DNA from: Bradyrhizobium sp. Y36
Lineage (GTDB): Bacteria; Pseudomonadota; Alphaproteobacteria; Rhizobiales; Xanthobacteraceae
DNA: 64,000 nucleotides
Direction: 5' to 3'
NCBI RefSeq assembly: GCF_002531575.1
Contig: NZ_NWTI01000008.1
Span: 1-64,000, forward strand
Part shown: positions 44,070-52,265 of the stretch, piece by piece
Position numbering within the stretch: the first letter of the stretch is position 1
Layout: the number at the start of each line of letters is the position of its first letter
Program-made: the position numbers and the translations under genes
Notes under the pieces: model-generated
What the model was told of the DNA's origin: nothing
Database searches by the model: none
Seen by the model: only the letters and a program-made list of their open reading frames with translations

Positions 44070-45221
44070 CTATTCGGCCCGCTGCACCCCGATCACGCGG
44101 CCCTTCTCGACTGCCAGCGCCAACTCGCCGCGCTTGAGCTTCAAGGCGGCATCGCCGAACAGCTCGCGGCGCCAGCCGCGCAAGGCGGGGACGTCGGCCT
44201 CGTCGTCGGCAGCGATCTCTTCGAGATCGTCGACCGTCGCGATCACCTTGCTGGCGACCGCATGCTTTTCGGCGGTCATGCGCAGCAACACCTTCAACAG
44301 CTCGACAATGGCCGCGCCGTTGTTGTTGTTGCGCGGCTTCTCCAGCTTCGGCAGCGTGGCAGGATCGCGCGCCAGTCCGCGCGTGACCGCGGCGACGATG
44401 TCCGCGCCCCATTTGGATTTCTCGAAGCCCTTCGGGACCGAGCGCAGGTTCGCGAGCTTCTCCAGCGTGTTCGGCGCGTGAGTGGCGATGTCGCTGATGG
44501 CCTCGTCGCGCAGCACGCGGCCGCGCGGCACGTCACGGCTCTGCGCTTCCTGCTCGCGCCAGGCGGCGACCTCCATGAGGACGGCGAGGTCCTTGGGCTT
44601 GCGCACGCGCGTCTTCAGACGCTCCCAGGCGCGCTCGGGGTGGAAGTCGTAGGTGCGCGGCGAGGTCAGGACCTCCATCTCGATCGAGACCCATTCGCTG
44701 CGACGGCGCTTCTTGAGGTCGGCATCGAGCGCGGCGAACACGTCGCGCAGATGGGTGACGTCGGACACCGCGTAATGCATCTGCTCCTTGGTCAGCGGCC
44801 GGCGCGACCAGTCGGTGAAGCGGTGGGTCTTGTCCGGGCGGTGACCGGTGACCTTCTCGACCAGGGCGTCGTAGGCGATGCTGTCGCCGTAACCGAGCAC
44901 CATCGCCGCGACCTGGGTGTCGAACACCGGATGCGGAATGATGTTGGCCTGGTGCCAGATGATCTCGATGTCCTGGCGGGCGGCGTGGAACACCTTCAGC
45001 ACGCTCTCGTTGGCCATCAGCTCGAAGAACGGCTTGAGGTCGATGCCGGCGGCGAGGGTGTCGATGACCACGGCTTCCTCGGCGCTGGCCATCTGCACCA
45101 CGCACAGCAGCGGGTAGTAGGTGGTCTCGCGCAGGAACTCGGTATCGACTGTTATGACGGGGTGCTTGGCCAGCCGGCTGCAGGCAGCCGCGAGGTCAGC
45201 GGTGGTGGTAATTAAATCCAT
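44070..45221 (-). CDS. rnd: Ribonuclease D
   Basis: The 383-residue 3'-5' exoribonuclease matures tRNA and degrades structured RNA. The DEDD residues are visible: Asp26 and Glu28 in VITVDTEFL, the Asp of HAARQDIEI and the Asp of YAVSDVTHL. An HRDC domain follows at about residues 205-285. The start is ATG 45221. No partner genes overlap, and the next upstream gene on the strand is the 36-residue peptide at 45338. Confidence 0.95.
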   Translation of the reverse strand: MDLITTTADLAAACSRLAKHPVITVDTEFLRETTYYPLLCVVQMASAEEAVVIDTLAAGIDLKPFFELMANESVLKVFHAARQDIEIIWHQANIIPHPVFDTQVAAMVLGYGDSIAYDALVEKVTGHRPDKTHRFTDWSRRPLTKEQMHYAVSDVTHLRDVFAALDADLKKRRRSEWVSIEMEVLTSPRTYDFHPERAWERLKTRVRKPKDLAVLMEVAAWREQEAQSRDVPRGRVLRDEAISDIATHAPNTLEKLANLRSVPKGFEKSKWGADIVAAVTRGLARDPATLPKLEKPRNNNNGAAIVELLKVLLRMTAEKHAVASKVIATVDDLEEIAADDEADVPALRGWRRELFGDAALKLKRGELALAVEKGRVIGVQRAE

Positions 45222-45337
45222 GAACGGCCCATGACACTTGCCATCAGCCGTTCTGCCGAAAGTGCTGTGATGTCAAGGGGCTCGATGCGAATTCGAGCCT
45301 TGCATTTGGACCGGAATCGCTTTTTCCGACGAAATTC

Positions 45338-45448
45338 CTATTCGTAGCGGACCCGGTGCGAGGATTTGCGGGCGCAAGGCAGCGCCACCACGACCACGCA
45401 CATGCCGACCAGCGCCAGTCCCAGGAACTCGAAAACCAACAGATCCAC
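45338..45448 (-). CDS. 36-residue single-span membrane peptide
   Basis: Reading from GTG 45448, the frame gives a hydrophobic start (VDLLVFEFLGLALVGMCVVV), two cysteines and a basic tail (CARKSSHRVRYE), then TAG. GGAGA seven bases upstream of the GTG is a good ribosome binding site. A transmembrane helix with a positively charged cytoplasmic end is a typical small membrane protein. Its function is unknown and the call rests on codon frame, the ribosome binding site and composition. Confidence 0.6.
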   Translation of the reverse strand: MDLLVFEFLGLALVGMCVVVVALPCARKSSHRVRYE

Positions 45449-45584
45449 GGCGAAATCTCCAGAAACATTGATAGATTTGTCGGGGGTGCGTTGAGGGTCT
45501 GTTAATTTCAATGGTTACCGGCGGCGGGGCGGGCCGGATGGTGGACGGGGGGTTAACAGGGCGGGGGTGGGCGCGGTGCCGGTG

Positions 45585-45692
45585 GGGTGGATTGGCCGAA
45601 GGCGTAATCCACCACTGTCTATATCGGCGGGCAGATGAGGTGGATTACGCCCGCGACTACGCTTTCGCGCAACCGCGAGCTAATCCACCTAC
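45585..45692. repeat. Pair of REP-type palindromes, degenerate
   Basis: The first unit, GGTGGATTGGCCGAAGGCG-TAATCCACC (about 45585-45613), is a REP with 9-base arms and one mismatch. The second, GGTGGATTACGC...AGCTAATCCACCTAC (45639-45692), has a longer loop and keeps CTAC, the complement of GTAG, at its outer end. They are in inverted orientation, like the pair at 50491-50580, and lie just downstream of the sugar-phosphate binding-protein gene. They probably derive from the same family as the REPs around the transposase at 49912. Confidence 0.7.
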
Positions 45693-45709
45693 GAAGCCGC
45701 GAAGCCTCC

Positions 45710-47044
45710 TTACGGCAGCTTCAGCGACGTCTCCGCGTTGTACGGCTTCAGCGTCTCGTCGGCGGCCTTCTGCGCGGCGGCGAGGGCTTCCTTCGGCTGC
45801 TTCTTGCCGTTGAGCACCAGCATCACCTCGTCCTCGAGGTTCTTGCGGACGGGTACGGTCTTGTAGGTCGCGAACCAGGGCTTTGCGACGTCGAGCTGCT
45901 CGACGGCGGTCTTGGCGTCCGGGTTCTTGTTGAGGAAGTCGACCATGTCAGGCGTCTTGTAGGCGGCCATGTTGGGCGCGAAATAGCCGGTGGCGCGGCT
46001 CCACCAGCCGCTCTTCTCGGGCGAGGTCATCCACTTGATCAGCGTCCAGGACGCCTTCTGCTTCTCGGCCTCGAGGCCGGCCGGAATGATCAGCGAGGCG
46101 CCGCCGATCGGTACGGCGTTGCGAACGTTGCGCGGGATGAAGGCGACCTTGTAGTTGAACTTGGCGTTGTCGCGCACATAGGTGAGCGAGCCCGTCGAGA
46201 GCATCATCATCGCGGCGTTGCCCGATATGAAGGAGGTACTGACGGCAGGTCCGGGCGTCGCGCCGGGCGTGTGGACCTTGTGCTTGTAGATGAGGTCGTT
46301 CCACCACGTCAGTGCGCCGAGCATCGAGGGCGTGTCGTAATAGACCTCGCCGCCGAACTCCTCGTTGTAGTAGCGCCCGCCATTGCTCATGGTGAGCGTT
46401 TCCATCATCCAGCCGCAATAGTCGTAGGCGCAGGGGATCGCGATGCCCCATTGGGTCACCTTGTCGCCCTCGCGCTTGGTCAGCTTCTTGGCCCAGTCGG
46501 TGAGCTCGGCCCAGGTCTGCGGCGGCTTCTCCGGATCAAGGCCCGCTTCCTTGGCCTTGTCGGCGTTGATGTAGAGCAGCGGCGTCGAATTGTGGAACGG
46601 CACGCCGTAGACCGAGCGGTTGATCACCGCGTTGCCCTGCAGCGCCGGGAAGAACTGGCCGAGGAATTGGTCCTTGGTGGTGCCGTCGGCCTTGATCAGG
46701 GCATCGAGATTGGTGAGCTCGTTCTCGATCTGCATGTCGAGCAGGAAGTTGGCGGACATGATCACGGCGGACGGCGGCTTGCCGGCCTTGATCGCGGCGC
46801 GCGTCTTGATCAGCGTGTCGTCGTAGGAGCCGGTGTAGACGGCGGTCGCCTTGATGTCGGGGTGACCGTCGTTGAACTCCTTGATCAAGGTGCCCATGTC
46901 GCGGGCGAGCTTGCCGTCGACGGGGACGGGGAAGAACAGATCGATCTCGGTCGGGCCTTCGCCGGCGAGGGCCGGAAAGGCGAGGGCGCTGGCAAAAGAG
47001 CCTGCCATGGCGAGGCCGAGCATGAGCCTGCGGGAGAACAGCAT
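45710..47044 (-). CDS. ABC transporter substrate-binding protein, family 1 (UgpB-like)
   Basis: The 444-residue precursor has a signal peptide (cut near PALAGEG) and the extracellular-solute-binding fold of family 1. Its hallmark is the sugar-binding type pattern NGGRYYNEEFGG and TWWNDLIY. The ATG at 47044 follows GGAGA. The longer frame upstream of that position belongs to the overlapping reading frame of the permease gene and is not real. It is the last gene of a four-gene unit with two permeases and a phosphodiesterase. Substrates of relatives are sugars or glycerol 3-phosphate. Confidence 0.9.
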   Translation of the reverse strand: MLFSRRLMLGLAMAGSFASALAFPALAGEGPTEIDLFFPVPVDGKLARDMGTLIKEFNDGHPDIKATAVYTGSYDDTLIKTRAAIKAGKPPSAVIMSANFLLDMQIENELTNLDALIKADGTTKDQFLGQFFPALQGNAVINRSVYGVPFHNSTPLLYINADKAKEAGLDPEKPPQTWAELTDWAKKLTKREGDKVTQWGIAIPCAYDYCGWMMETLTMSNGGRYYNEEFGGEVYYDTPSMLGALTWWNDLIYKHKVHTPGATPGPAVSTSFISGNAAMMMLSTGSLTYVRDNAKFNYKVAFIPRNVRNAVPIGGASLIIPAGLEAEKQKASWTLIKWMTSPEKSGWWSRATGYFAPNMAAYKTPDMVDFLNKNPDAKTAVEQLDVAKPWFATYKTVPVRKNLEDEVMLVLNGKKQPKEALAAAQKAADETLKPYNAETSLKLP

Positions 47045-47055
47045 CGGAAAATCTC

Positions 47056-47925
47056 CTATTTGATGCCTGAGGTGACGAAAGAGCTGATGAAGCGCTTCTG
47101 GAAGATCAGGAAGGTGACGAGCAGCGGGGCGATCACCATCAGCGTGCCGGCGGCGATGGTGCCCCAGGCCTGCGTGCCTTCGGCGGTCTTGGTGAAGACG
47201 GAAAGGCCGACCGTGAGCGGCCGCTTGTCCGGCGAGTTGATCACCATCAGTGGCCACAGGAAGTCGTTCCAGTGGCTGGTCACGGAGATGATGGCGAACG
47301 CCGAAAAGCTCGGCATCGACAGCGGCACGTAGATGTGGCGGATGCGCTGGAGCAGGCTGGCGCCGTCGATCAGCGCGGCGTCTTCCAGCTCGGTCGGAAT
47401 TGCCTCGAACGCCTGGCGCATCAAGAAGGTGCCGAAGGCCGAGGCGAAGAACGGCATCATCACGCCGGTCAGCGTGTCGTAGAGGCCGAGCTGCGCCACC
47501 AGCGACAGATTCGGCACGATCAGCAGCACCGGCACCAGCATCAGCTGCATCAGGAACAGGTAGAAGATCGGCGTCTTGCCGACGAAGTCGAGGCGCGCGA
47601 AGGCAAAGCCAGCCAGCGTGATGGTGACGAACTGCACCAGCAGAATGCCGGCGCAGATGATCGTGGTGTTGAGCGTGTAGCGCGGGAAGTCGCCGATCTC
47701 CCAGGCATCCCTGACGTTGTCGAGCGTCGGCTTCAGGCTCGGCATCAGCTCGGCCATGGCGTTGATGCCGTCGGAGGCCGGGCGCAGCGTCGCGACCACC
47801 ATCCACAGGAACGGAATGAGCCAGACGATCGCGAGCAGCACGGTCAGCAGGAAACCGAGCTTGGGCGTGATCTCGCCACGTGTGGCGAGCGGCGCGTCCT
47901 TGGTGAGCCAGTCGATCAGCTTCAT
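47056..47925 (-). CDS. ABC transporter permease, UgpE/MalG-like
   Basis: The 289-residue protein has six membrane helices and the ATPase-contact EAA loop (EAIPTELEDAALIDGASLLQRIRHIYVPL). It is the partner of the permease at 47922, whose stop overlaps its start by four bases. Its length and C-terminal GIK end fit MalG-type permeases. It sits immediately upstream of the binding-protein gene. Confidence 0.92.
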   Translation of the reverse strand: MKLIDWLTKDAPLATRGEITPKLGFLLTVLLAIVWLIPFLWMVVATLRPASDGINAMAELMPSLKPTLDNVRDAWEIGDFPRYTLNTTIICAGILLVQFVTITLAGFAFARLDFVGKTPIFYLFLMQLMLVPVLLIVPNLSLVAQLGLYDTLTGVMMPFFASAFGTFLMRQAFEAIPTELEDAALIDGASLLQRIRHIYVPLSMPSFSAFAIISVTSHWNDFLWPLMVINSPDKRPLTVGLSVFTKTAEGTQAWGTIAAGTLMVIAPLLVTFLIFQKRFISSFVTSGIK

Positions 47926-48872
47926 GGCCCGCCCTCGCGGTTCGCCATGGTGCGGAAGGAGAGCGCGGTCAGCCCCATCAGCGCGGCAAGCGTCAGCAGC
48001 GTCGCGGCCGAGGCTTTGCCGACGTCGTAATGCTCGACCGCCTGCTGGTAGATGTAGAACAGCACGAGATTGGTCGCGTTCGACGGCCCACCCTGGGTCA
48101 TGACGAAGACGTGGTCGACCTGCGTCACCGCGTTGAGGATCGCGATCACGGTCACGAACAGGAAGGTCGGCTTGAGCTCCGGCAGGATGATGTGGCGCAG
48201 GCGCTGGTAAGGCCCGGCGCCGTCGAGATGCGCAGCCTCCATCACATCCTCCGGCACGGCCTGGAGGCCGGCGAGGAAGAACAGCATGTAATAGCCGGCG
48301 TTCTTCCAGATCGTGATGATCATGATCGCGTAAAGCGCGATGTCGGGGTCGCCGAGCCAGTTCGGCAGCACCGGCAGTAGCCGGCCGATGTAATAGTCGA
48401 GCAGGCCGACATTGGGCAGGAAGATGAACATGAACAGCGCGGAGGCGGCGACCATCGGGATCAGCACCGGCAGGAACAGTGCGGCCCGCAGCGCGCTGCT
48501 GACGGCGTGGGTGCGTGCCAGCGTCAGCGCGAACAACAGCGCAAGGGCGATGCTCGGGATCGTAGTGCCGGCGGCGTAGACGAGATTGTTGACGACCGCG
48601 CCGGTGAAGGCGGGGTCGGCCAGCACCGCGCTGACATTGTCGAGGCCGACGAAGCGCACCGGCGCCTTGGGGGTTGCGCGCTGATAGAGTGCATCGACGA
48701 GCACGCGGCCCATCGCGCCGTAGGTGAACAGCGCGAGGAAAACCAGCGAGGGCAGCAACAGCAGATAGGCACGCAGCGAGGCTTTGAAGCGGGTGGTGAA
48801 GCGCCGGAGGACGTCGAGGCGCGGCGCCGCCGAGGTCGCGACCCGGAGAGCCGCGGGTTCAGCGAGGCTCAT
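47922..48872 (-). CDS. ABC transporter permease, UgpA/MalF-like
   Basis: The 316-residue protein has six membrane helices and the EAA loop (EDVMEAAHLDGAGPYQRLRHIILPEL). The first residues (LSLAEPAALRVATSAAPR) are cytoplasmic. ATG 48872 starts one base after the phosphoesterase stop. No gene for the ATP-binding subunit is found with this unit, so it must be supplied elsewhere in the genome. Confidence 0.9.
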   Translation of the reverse strand: MSLAEPAALRVATSAAPRLDVLRRFTTRFKASLRAYLLLLPSLVFLALFTYGAMGRVLVDALYQRATPKAPVRFVGLDNVSAVLADPAFTGAVVNNLVYAAGTTIPSIALALLFALTLARTHAVSSALRAALFLPVLIPMVAASALFMFIFLPNVGLLDYYIGRLLPVLPNWLGDPDIALYAIMIITIWKNAGYYMLFFLAGLQAVPEDVMEAAHLDGAGPYQRLRHIILPELKPTFLFVTVIAILNAVTQVDHVFVMTQGGPSNATNLVLFYIYQQAVEHYDVGKASAATLLTLAALMGLTALSFRTMANREGGP

Positions 48873-48873
48873 C

Positions 48874-49722
48874 TCACCGCGCCGCGAACTTGAGCGCATA
48901 GTCGCGGCCGTCCATCCCCGCCGGCGGCTCGAAGGGGAAGCGCAGACTTTCGTCGAGGAAGTCGTGGCTGTGCACAACGAGATTCTCGTCGTCGATCAGC
49001 ACCACGCCATAGGCCGGCGGCTCGTGGCTTGCGAGGTGCGGCGCGTTGGCATCGAGCTCGAACCAGACCTGGTGGTTGGTGCCGCGCAGGGTGGAGAACG
49101 GGATCTTGCCGTAGCTGCCGAAGATCGGCCGGTGCACATGGCCGAAGAAGAGGTGGCGGATGCGCGAACGGTAGGGCGCGATCACCTCGGCAAATTCGGC
49201 GCTCTGCTTCAGCCCGATCTCGTCCATCGCGTGGACGCCGACCGGGAAGGGCGGGTGATGCATGAACACGACGAATTGCTGGTCGGCCGGCGCGGCGGCA
49301 AGCGTGCTCGCGAGCCAGCCGAGGCGCTTGGCGCACATCTCGCCGGCATGGCTGGTCTCGTCCAGCGTGTCGAGGAAGACGAACAGGCCGTGCTCGGTGG
49401 TCTTCGTGCCCTGCACGAAGCCGTTGGCATCGCGCGGCGCGGCCTTCAGCGCGTCGAGGCAGATCACGCGCTTGTCGTGATTGCCGACCATGGCGACGTA
49501 CGGCATCTTCAGCGCGGCCATGGCGTCGGCGAAATTGGCGTAGGATTCAGCCTCGCCCCAATGGGTGAGGTCGCCGGTCACGACCGCAAACGCGGCGTCG
49601 GACTGGTGCTTGTTGATGTCGGCAATCGCCGCGTCCAGCCGGGCGCGCGGGTCGAGGCCGTAGAGCTTCAGCCCGGGGTTCGCCAGGTGCGTGTCGGTGA
49701 TGTGGATGAATTTGAAGGGCAT
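48874..49722 (-). CDS. Metallophosphoesterase, GpdQ-like
   Basis: The 282-residue protein is a dinuclear-metal phosphodiesterase with its motifs in order: HITDTHLA near residue 7, GDLTHWG, GNHD, FMHHPPFPVG and FGHVHRP. It resembles GpdQ, which cleaves glycerophosphodiesters, and this family is close to the cyclic-nucleotide phosphodiesterase CpdA. It is cytoplasmic, as there is no signal peptide. Immediate linkage to the Ugp-type transporter suggests that the transporter imports its substrate, a phosphodiester such as glycerophosphocholine. Confidence 0.85.
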   Translation of the reverse strand: MPFKFIHITDTHLANPGLKLYGLDPRARLDAAIADINKHQSDAAFAVVTGDLTHWGEAESYANFADAMAALKMPYVAMVGNHDKRVICLDALKAAPRDANGFVQGTKTTEHGLFVFLDTLDETSHAGEMCAKRLGWLASTLAAAPADQQFVVFMHHPPFPVGVHAMDEIGLKQSAEFAEVIAPYRSRIRHLFFGHVHRPIFGSYGKIPFSTLRGTNHQVWFELDANAPHLASHEPPAYGVVLIDDENLVVHSHDFLDESLRFPFEPPAGMDGRDYALKFAAR

Positions 49723-49842
49723 GGCGCGCTTGTCAGGATTGTTGGAGGATGGGCGCCTCCGGCAAGACGGCCCCTGACAGGCGGTTAGAGCGGGTGTGTT
49801 TCAGTTTGATGACAGCGGTTCACTCTCCACAGCGCTGATGCC

Positions 49843-49874
49843 GTAGGGTGGATTAGCCGAAGGCGTAATCCACC
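49843..49874 (+). repeat. REP element, upstream of the RAYT gene
   Basis: GTAG followed by GGTGGATTA-GCCGAAGGCG-TAATCCACC. The arms are perfect 9-base inverted repeats, and GTAG immediately 5' of the stem is the tetranucleotide that marks REPs mobilised by RAYT transposases. It ends 37 bases before the transposase start. Confidence 0.85.
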
Positions 49875-49911
49875 ACTGTAGGCCAATTGCAGGTTGTGCT
49901 ATTTGCCATGC

Positions 49912-50445
49912 ATGTCCGACTACCGCCGCGCATTCGTTCCGGGAGGATGCTGGTTCTTCACCGTCAATCTGCTCGATCGGCGGAAAGCTCTTTTGACCGA
50001 CCAGATCGAAATCCTGCGGGATGCTGTCGCCGCAACGCGCCGGAGCCATCCCTTCGAGATCGATGCGTTCGTGGTCTTGCCGGATCATCTCCACGCGATC
50101 TGGAAGCTGCCGTCAGGCGATGCCGATTTTTCGGTTCGATGGCGGTTGATCAAGACTCGATTTGCCAAAGCACTCCCAGCGAACGAGCGATTGAGCGCAG
50201 TCCGTGCCGCGCGAAACGAACGTGGCATCTGGCAACGCCGGTTCTGGGAGCATCTCATCCGTGACGAGGCCGACTATGCGCGCCACGTCGAGTATTGCTA
50301 CTACAATCCCGTCAAGCACGGATACGTCTCGAAGGTGTGTGACTGGCCGTACTCGTCGTTTCACCGCGATGTCCGTGCGGGATTGTTTCCCGAGGATTGG
50401 GGCGGCAACACGAAGGTCGCTGGTGAGTTCGGCGAGCGCGCGTGA
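49912..50445 (+). CDS. REP-associated tyrosine transposase (RAYT, TnpA-REP)
   Basis: The 177-residue protein is a Y1 transposase of the IS200/IS605 superfamily. The HUH motif is His59-Leu-His61 in VVLPDHLHAIWKLP, and the catalytic tyrosine is in YCYYNPVKHGYV (residues 128-131). Family members cut and join single-stranded REP DNA and are domesticated rather than self-mobile. ATG 49912 begins SDYRRAFVPGGCWFF, standard for the family. It is flanked by REP palindromes with GTAG, as expected for a REPtron. Confidence 0.93.
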   Translation: MSDYRRAFVPGGCWFFTVNLLDRRKALLTDQIEILRDAVAATRRSHPFEIDAFVVLPDHLHAIWKLPSGDADFSVRWRLIKTRFAKALPANERLSAVRAARNERGIWQRRFWEHLIRDEADYARHVEYCYYNPVKHGYVSKVCDWPYSSFHRDVRAGLFPEDWGGNTKVAGEFGERA

Positions 50446-50490
50446 TGATCGCTGGCAAGGCGACCTGTAGGTTGCGGATCAGCTGAGCTC

Positions 50491-50580
50491 GTAGGGTGGA
50501 TTAGCGAAGCGTAATCCACCTCTTTGCTTTCCGGTTGGCGAGAGAAGTGGTGGATTACGCCTTCGGCTAATCCACCCTAC
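50491..50580. repeat. Inverted pair of REP elements (BIME), downstream of the RAYT gene
   Basis: The first REP, GTAGGGTGGATTAGCGAAGCGTAATCCACC (50491-50520, shown by its arms), is in the same orientation as the upstream copy. The second (50549-50580) ends in CTAC and is inverted. Together they form a head-to-head BIME. The first has a two-base shorter loop than the copy at 49843. This pair and the upstream copy bracket the transposase gene. Confidence 0.85.
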
Positions 50581-50594
50581 GCATCGAGCTTGGG

Positions 50595-52067
50595 CTAAGT
50601 CCCGCAAAACGTCCGCAGCACCCGCTGGTCCGGCAGCGGAGGATCGGCATAGGCGGCGTAATCCGGCTGGTCGTCGAACGGTCTCGCCAGCACCTTCACC
50701 AGCTCCTCGAACGGCGCGTAATTGTTGTCGTTGACCGCAGCCTGGATCACGGCTTCGACGCGGTGGTTGCGTGGGATGAACATGGGATTGACGGCGTGCA
50801 TGGCGGCCTGCCGCTCGGCTGCGCTCTGCGGCTCCAGCGCGGTGCGCGCGCGCCAGCGGCCGGCCCACTCGTCGAAGGCTGCGGGCTCCATGAACTGCGC
50901 ACGCGCATCTGCGCTGTCATCAACGGCGGCGTCGCCCAGCTTGCGGAAGGTGAGGGTGAAGTCGGCCTGGTTCTTGGCCATGGCGTCGAGCAGGTCCTGG
51001 ATCAGCGCCTCGTCGCCGTCGCGCTCCGTGAACAGGCCGACCTTCTTGCGCAGGCCAGCCTGATAGGCGGCGCTGAAGATATCGGAGAAAGCACCGAGGA
51101 TGTCCTGGGCCTCGGCGACGGCCTTCTCCTGCTCGTCCGAGAACAGCGGCAGCAGGCATTCGGCCAGGCGCGTGAGATTCCACAGCGCGATGCGCGGCTG
51201 GTTGGCGTAGGCGTAGCGGCCCATCTCGTCGATCGACGAGAACACCTGCGCGGGGTTGTAGGCATCCATCAAGGCGCAGGGGCCGTAGTCGATGGTCTCG
51301 CCCGAGATCGAAGAATTGTCGGTGTTCATCACGCCATGGATGAAGCCGACCAGCAGCCAGCGCGCGACGAGCTCGGCCTGGCGCGCGACGACGCCGGCAA
51401 GCAGGGCGTGATAGGGCCGCTCGACATCGCGCAGCTCCGGATAGTGGCGGGCAATGACGTGGTCGGCGAGCCGGCGGATCGCCTCGGTGTCGCGGCGGGC
51501 GGCGAAGAACTGGAAGGTGCCGACGCGGATGTGGCTGGAGGCGACGCGGGTCAGCACCGCGCCGGGCAGCGCGGTCTCGCGGATGACGTGCTCGCCGGTG
51601 ACGACGGCGGCGAGCGAGCGCGTGGTCGGAATGCCCAAAGCGAACATCGCCTCGCTGACGATGTACTCGCGGAGCACCGGGCCGAGCGCGGCGCGGCCGT
51701 CGCCGCGTCGGGAGAACGGGGTGGGGCCCGAGCCCTTGAGCTGGATGTCGCGGCGGACGCCGTCCCGGTCGATGACCTCGCCGAGCAGGATGGCGCGGCC
51801 ATCGCCGAGCTGGGGCACGAAATGGCCGAACTGGTGGCCGGCATAGGCCATGGCGATGGGGTCGGCGCCGGCGGGAACCGTTTTCCCGGCCAGGATCGCG
51901 GCACCTTCAGGCGTGTCCAGCAGGTCCGGATCGAGCCCGAGCTGCACCGCCAGCGGCCGGTTCAGCTTGATCAGCCGGGGGGCGGCGACCGGGGTCGGCG
52001 CGACGCGGGCGAAGAAGCTGTCCGGCAGCGCCGAATAGGAGTTCTGGAAGGGGAAATGCACCGTCAT
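50595..52067 (-). CDS. selO: SelO-type pseudokinase AMP transferase (YdiU family)
   Basis: The 490-residue protein has the protein-adenylyltransferase fold of SelO, which transfers AMP from ATP to Ser, Thr or Tyr of proteins. Family blocks are [34 protein letters not shown] and [16 protein letters not shown], with the C-terminal RNHRVE near the end. The C-terminus ends [11 protein letters not shown], where the bacterial CGT has Cys in place of selenocysteine in animals. The start ATG 52067 gives [14 protein letters not shown], typical of the family. Confidence 0.94.
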   Translation of the reverse strand: MTVHFPFQNSYSALPDSFFARVAPTPVAAPRLIKLNRPLAVQLGLDPDLLDTPEGAAILAGKTVPAGADPIAMAYAGHQFGHFVPQLGDGRAILLGEVIDRDGVRRDIQLKGSGPTPFSRRGDGRAALGPVLREYIVSEAMFALGIPTTRSLAAVVTGEHVIRETALPGAVLTRVASSHIRVGTFQFFAARRDTEAIRRLADHVIARHYPELRDVERPYHALLAGVVARQAELVARWLLVGFIHGVMNTDNSSISGETIDYGPCALMDAYNPAQVFSSIDEMGRYAYANQPRIALWNLTRLAECLLPLFSDEQEKAVAEAQDILGAFSDIFSAAYQAGLRKKVGLFTERDGDEALIQDLLDAMAKNQADFTLTFRKLGDAAVDDSADARAQFMEPAAFDEWAGRWRARTALEPQSAAERQAAMHAVNPMFIPRNHRVEAVIQAAVNDNNYAPFEELVKVLARPFDDQPDYAAYADPPLPDQRVLRTFCGT

Positions 52068-52265
52068 GGCCTCAAGATAGGGCTGGAACGCCCGATGGCA
52101 AAGGTTCGGCCTCCGATATGCCAAAAATGGGCACTTCCGGCCCCAAGCAGGCCGTTCCCTTGGTTGCCGCCTTGGGGCGCGTCGGGTAAACCCTGCCGCA
52201 ATCTCGGACCGGCCATGACAGCCGGTTCGATTCGTTATCCTTCAGACATCGATTTTGGGACGACC

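Noticed and set aside
45710..47806. Apparent 698-residue fusion of a permease-region frame with the binding protein
   Set aside because: The first 254 residues are an out-of-frame reading of the permease gene. The real start is the ATG at 47044 with its own ribosome site.
45585..50580. CRISPR-like spaced repeats
   Set aside because: The repeats are inverted palindromes in ones and twos, with no regular spacers and no cas gene.
50763..52265. N-terminal extension of aspS of about 500 residues
   Set aside because: It is antisense to selO and the family start matches ATG 52266.
52200..52265. tRNA-like GGTTCGATTC near 52222
   Set aside because: No acceptor or anticodon stem can be formed around it.
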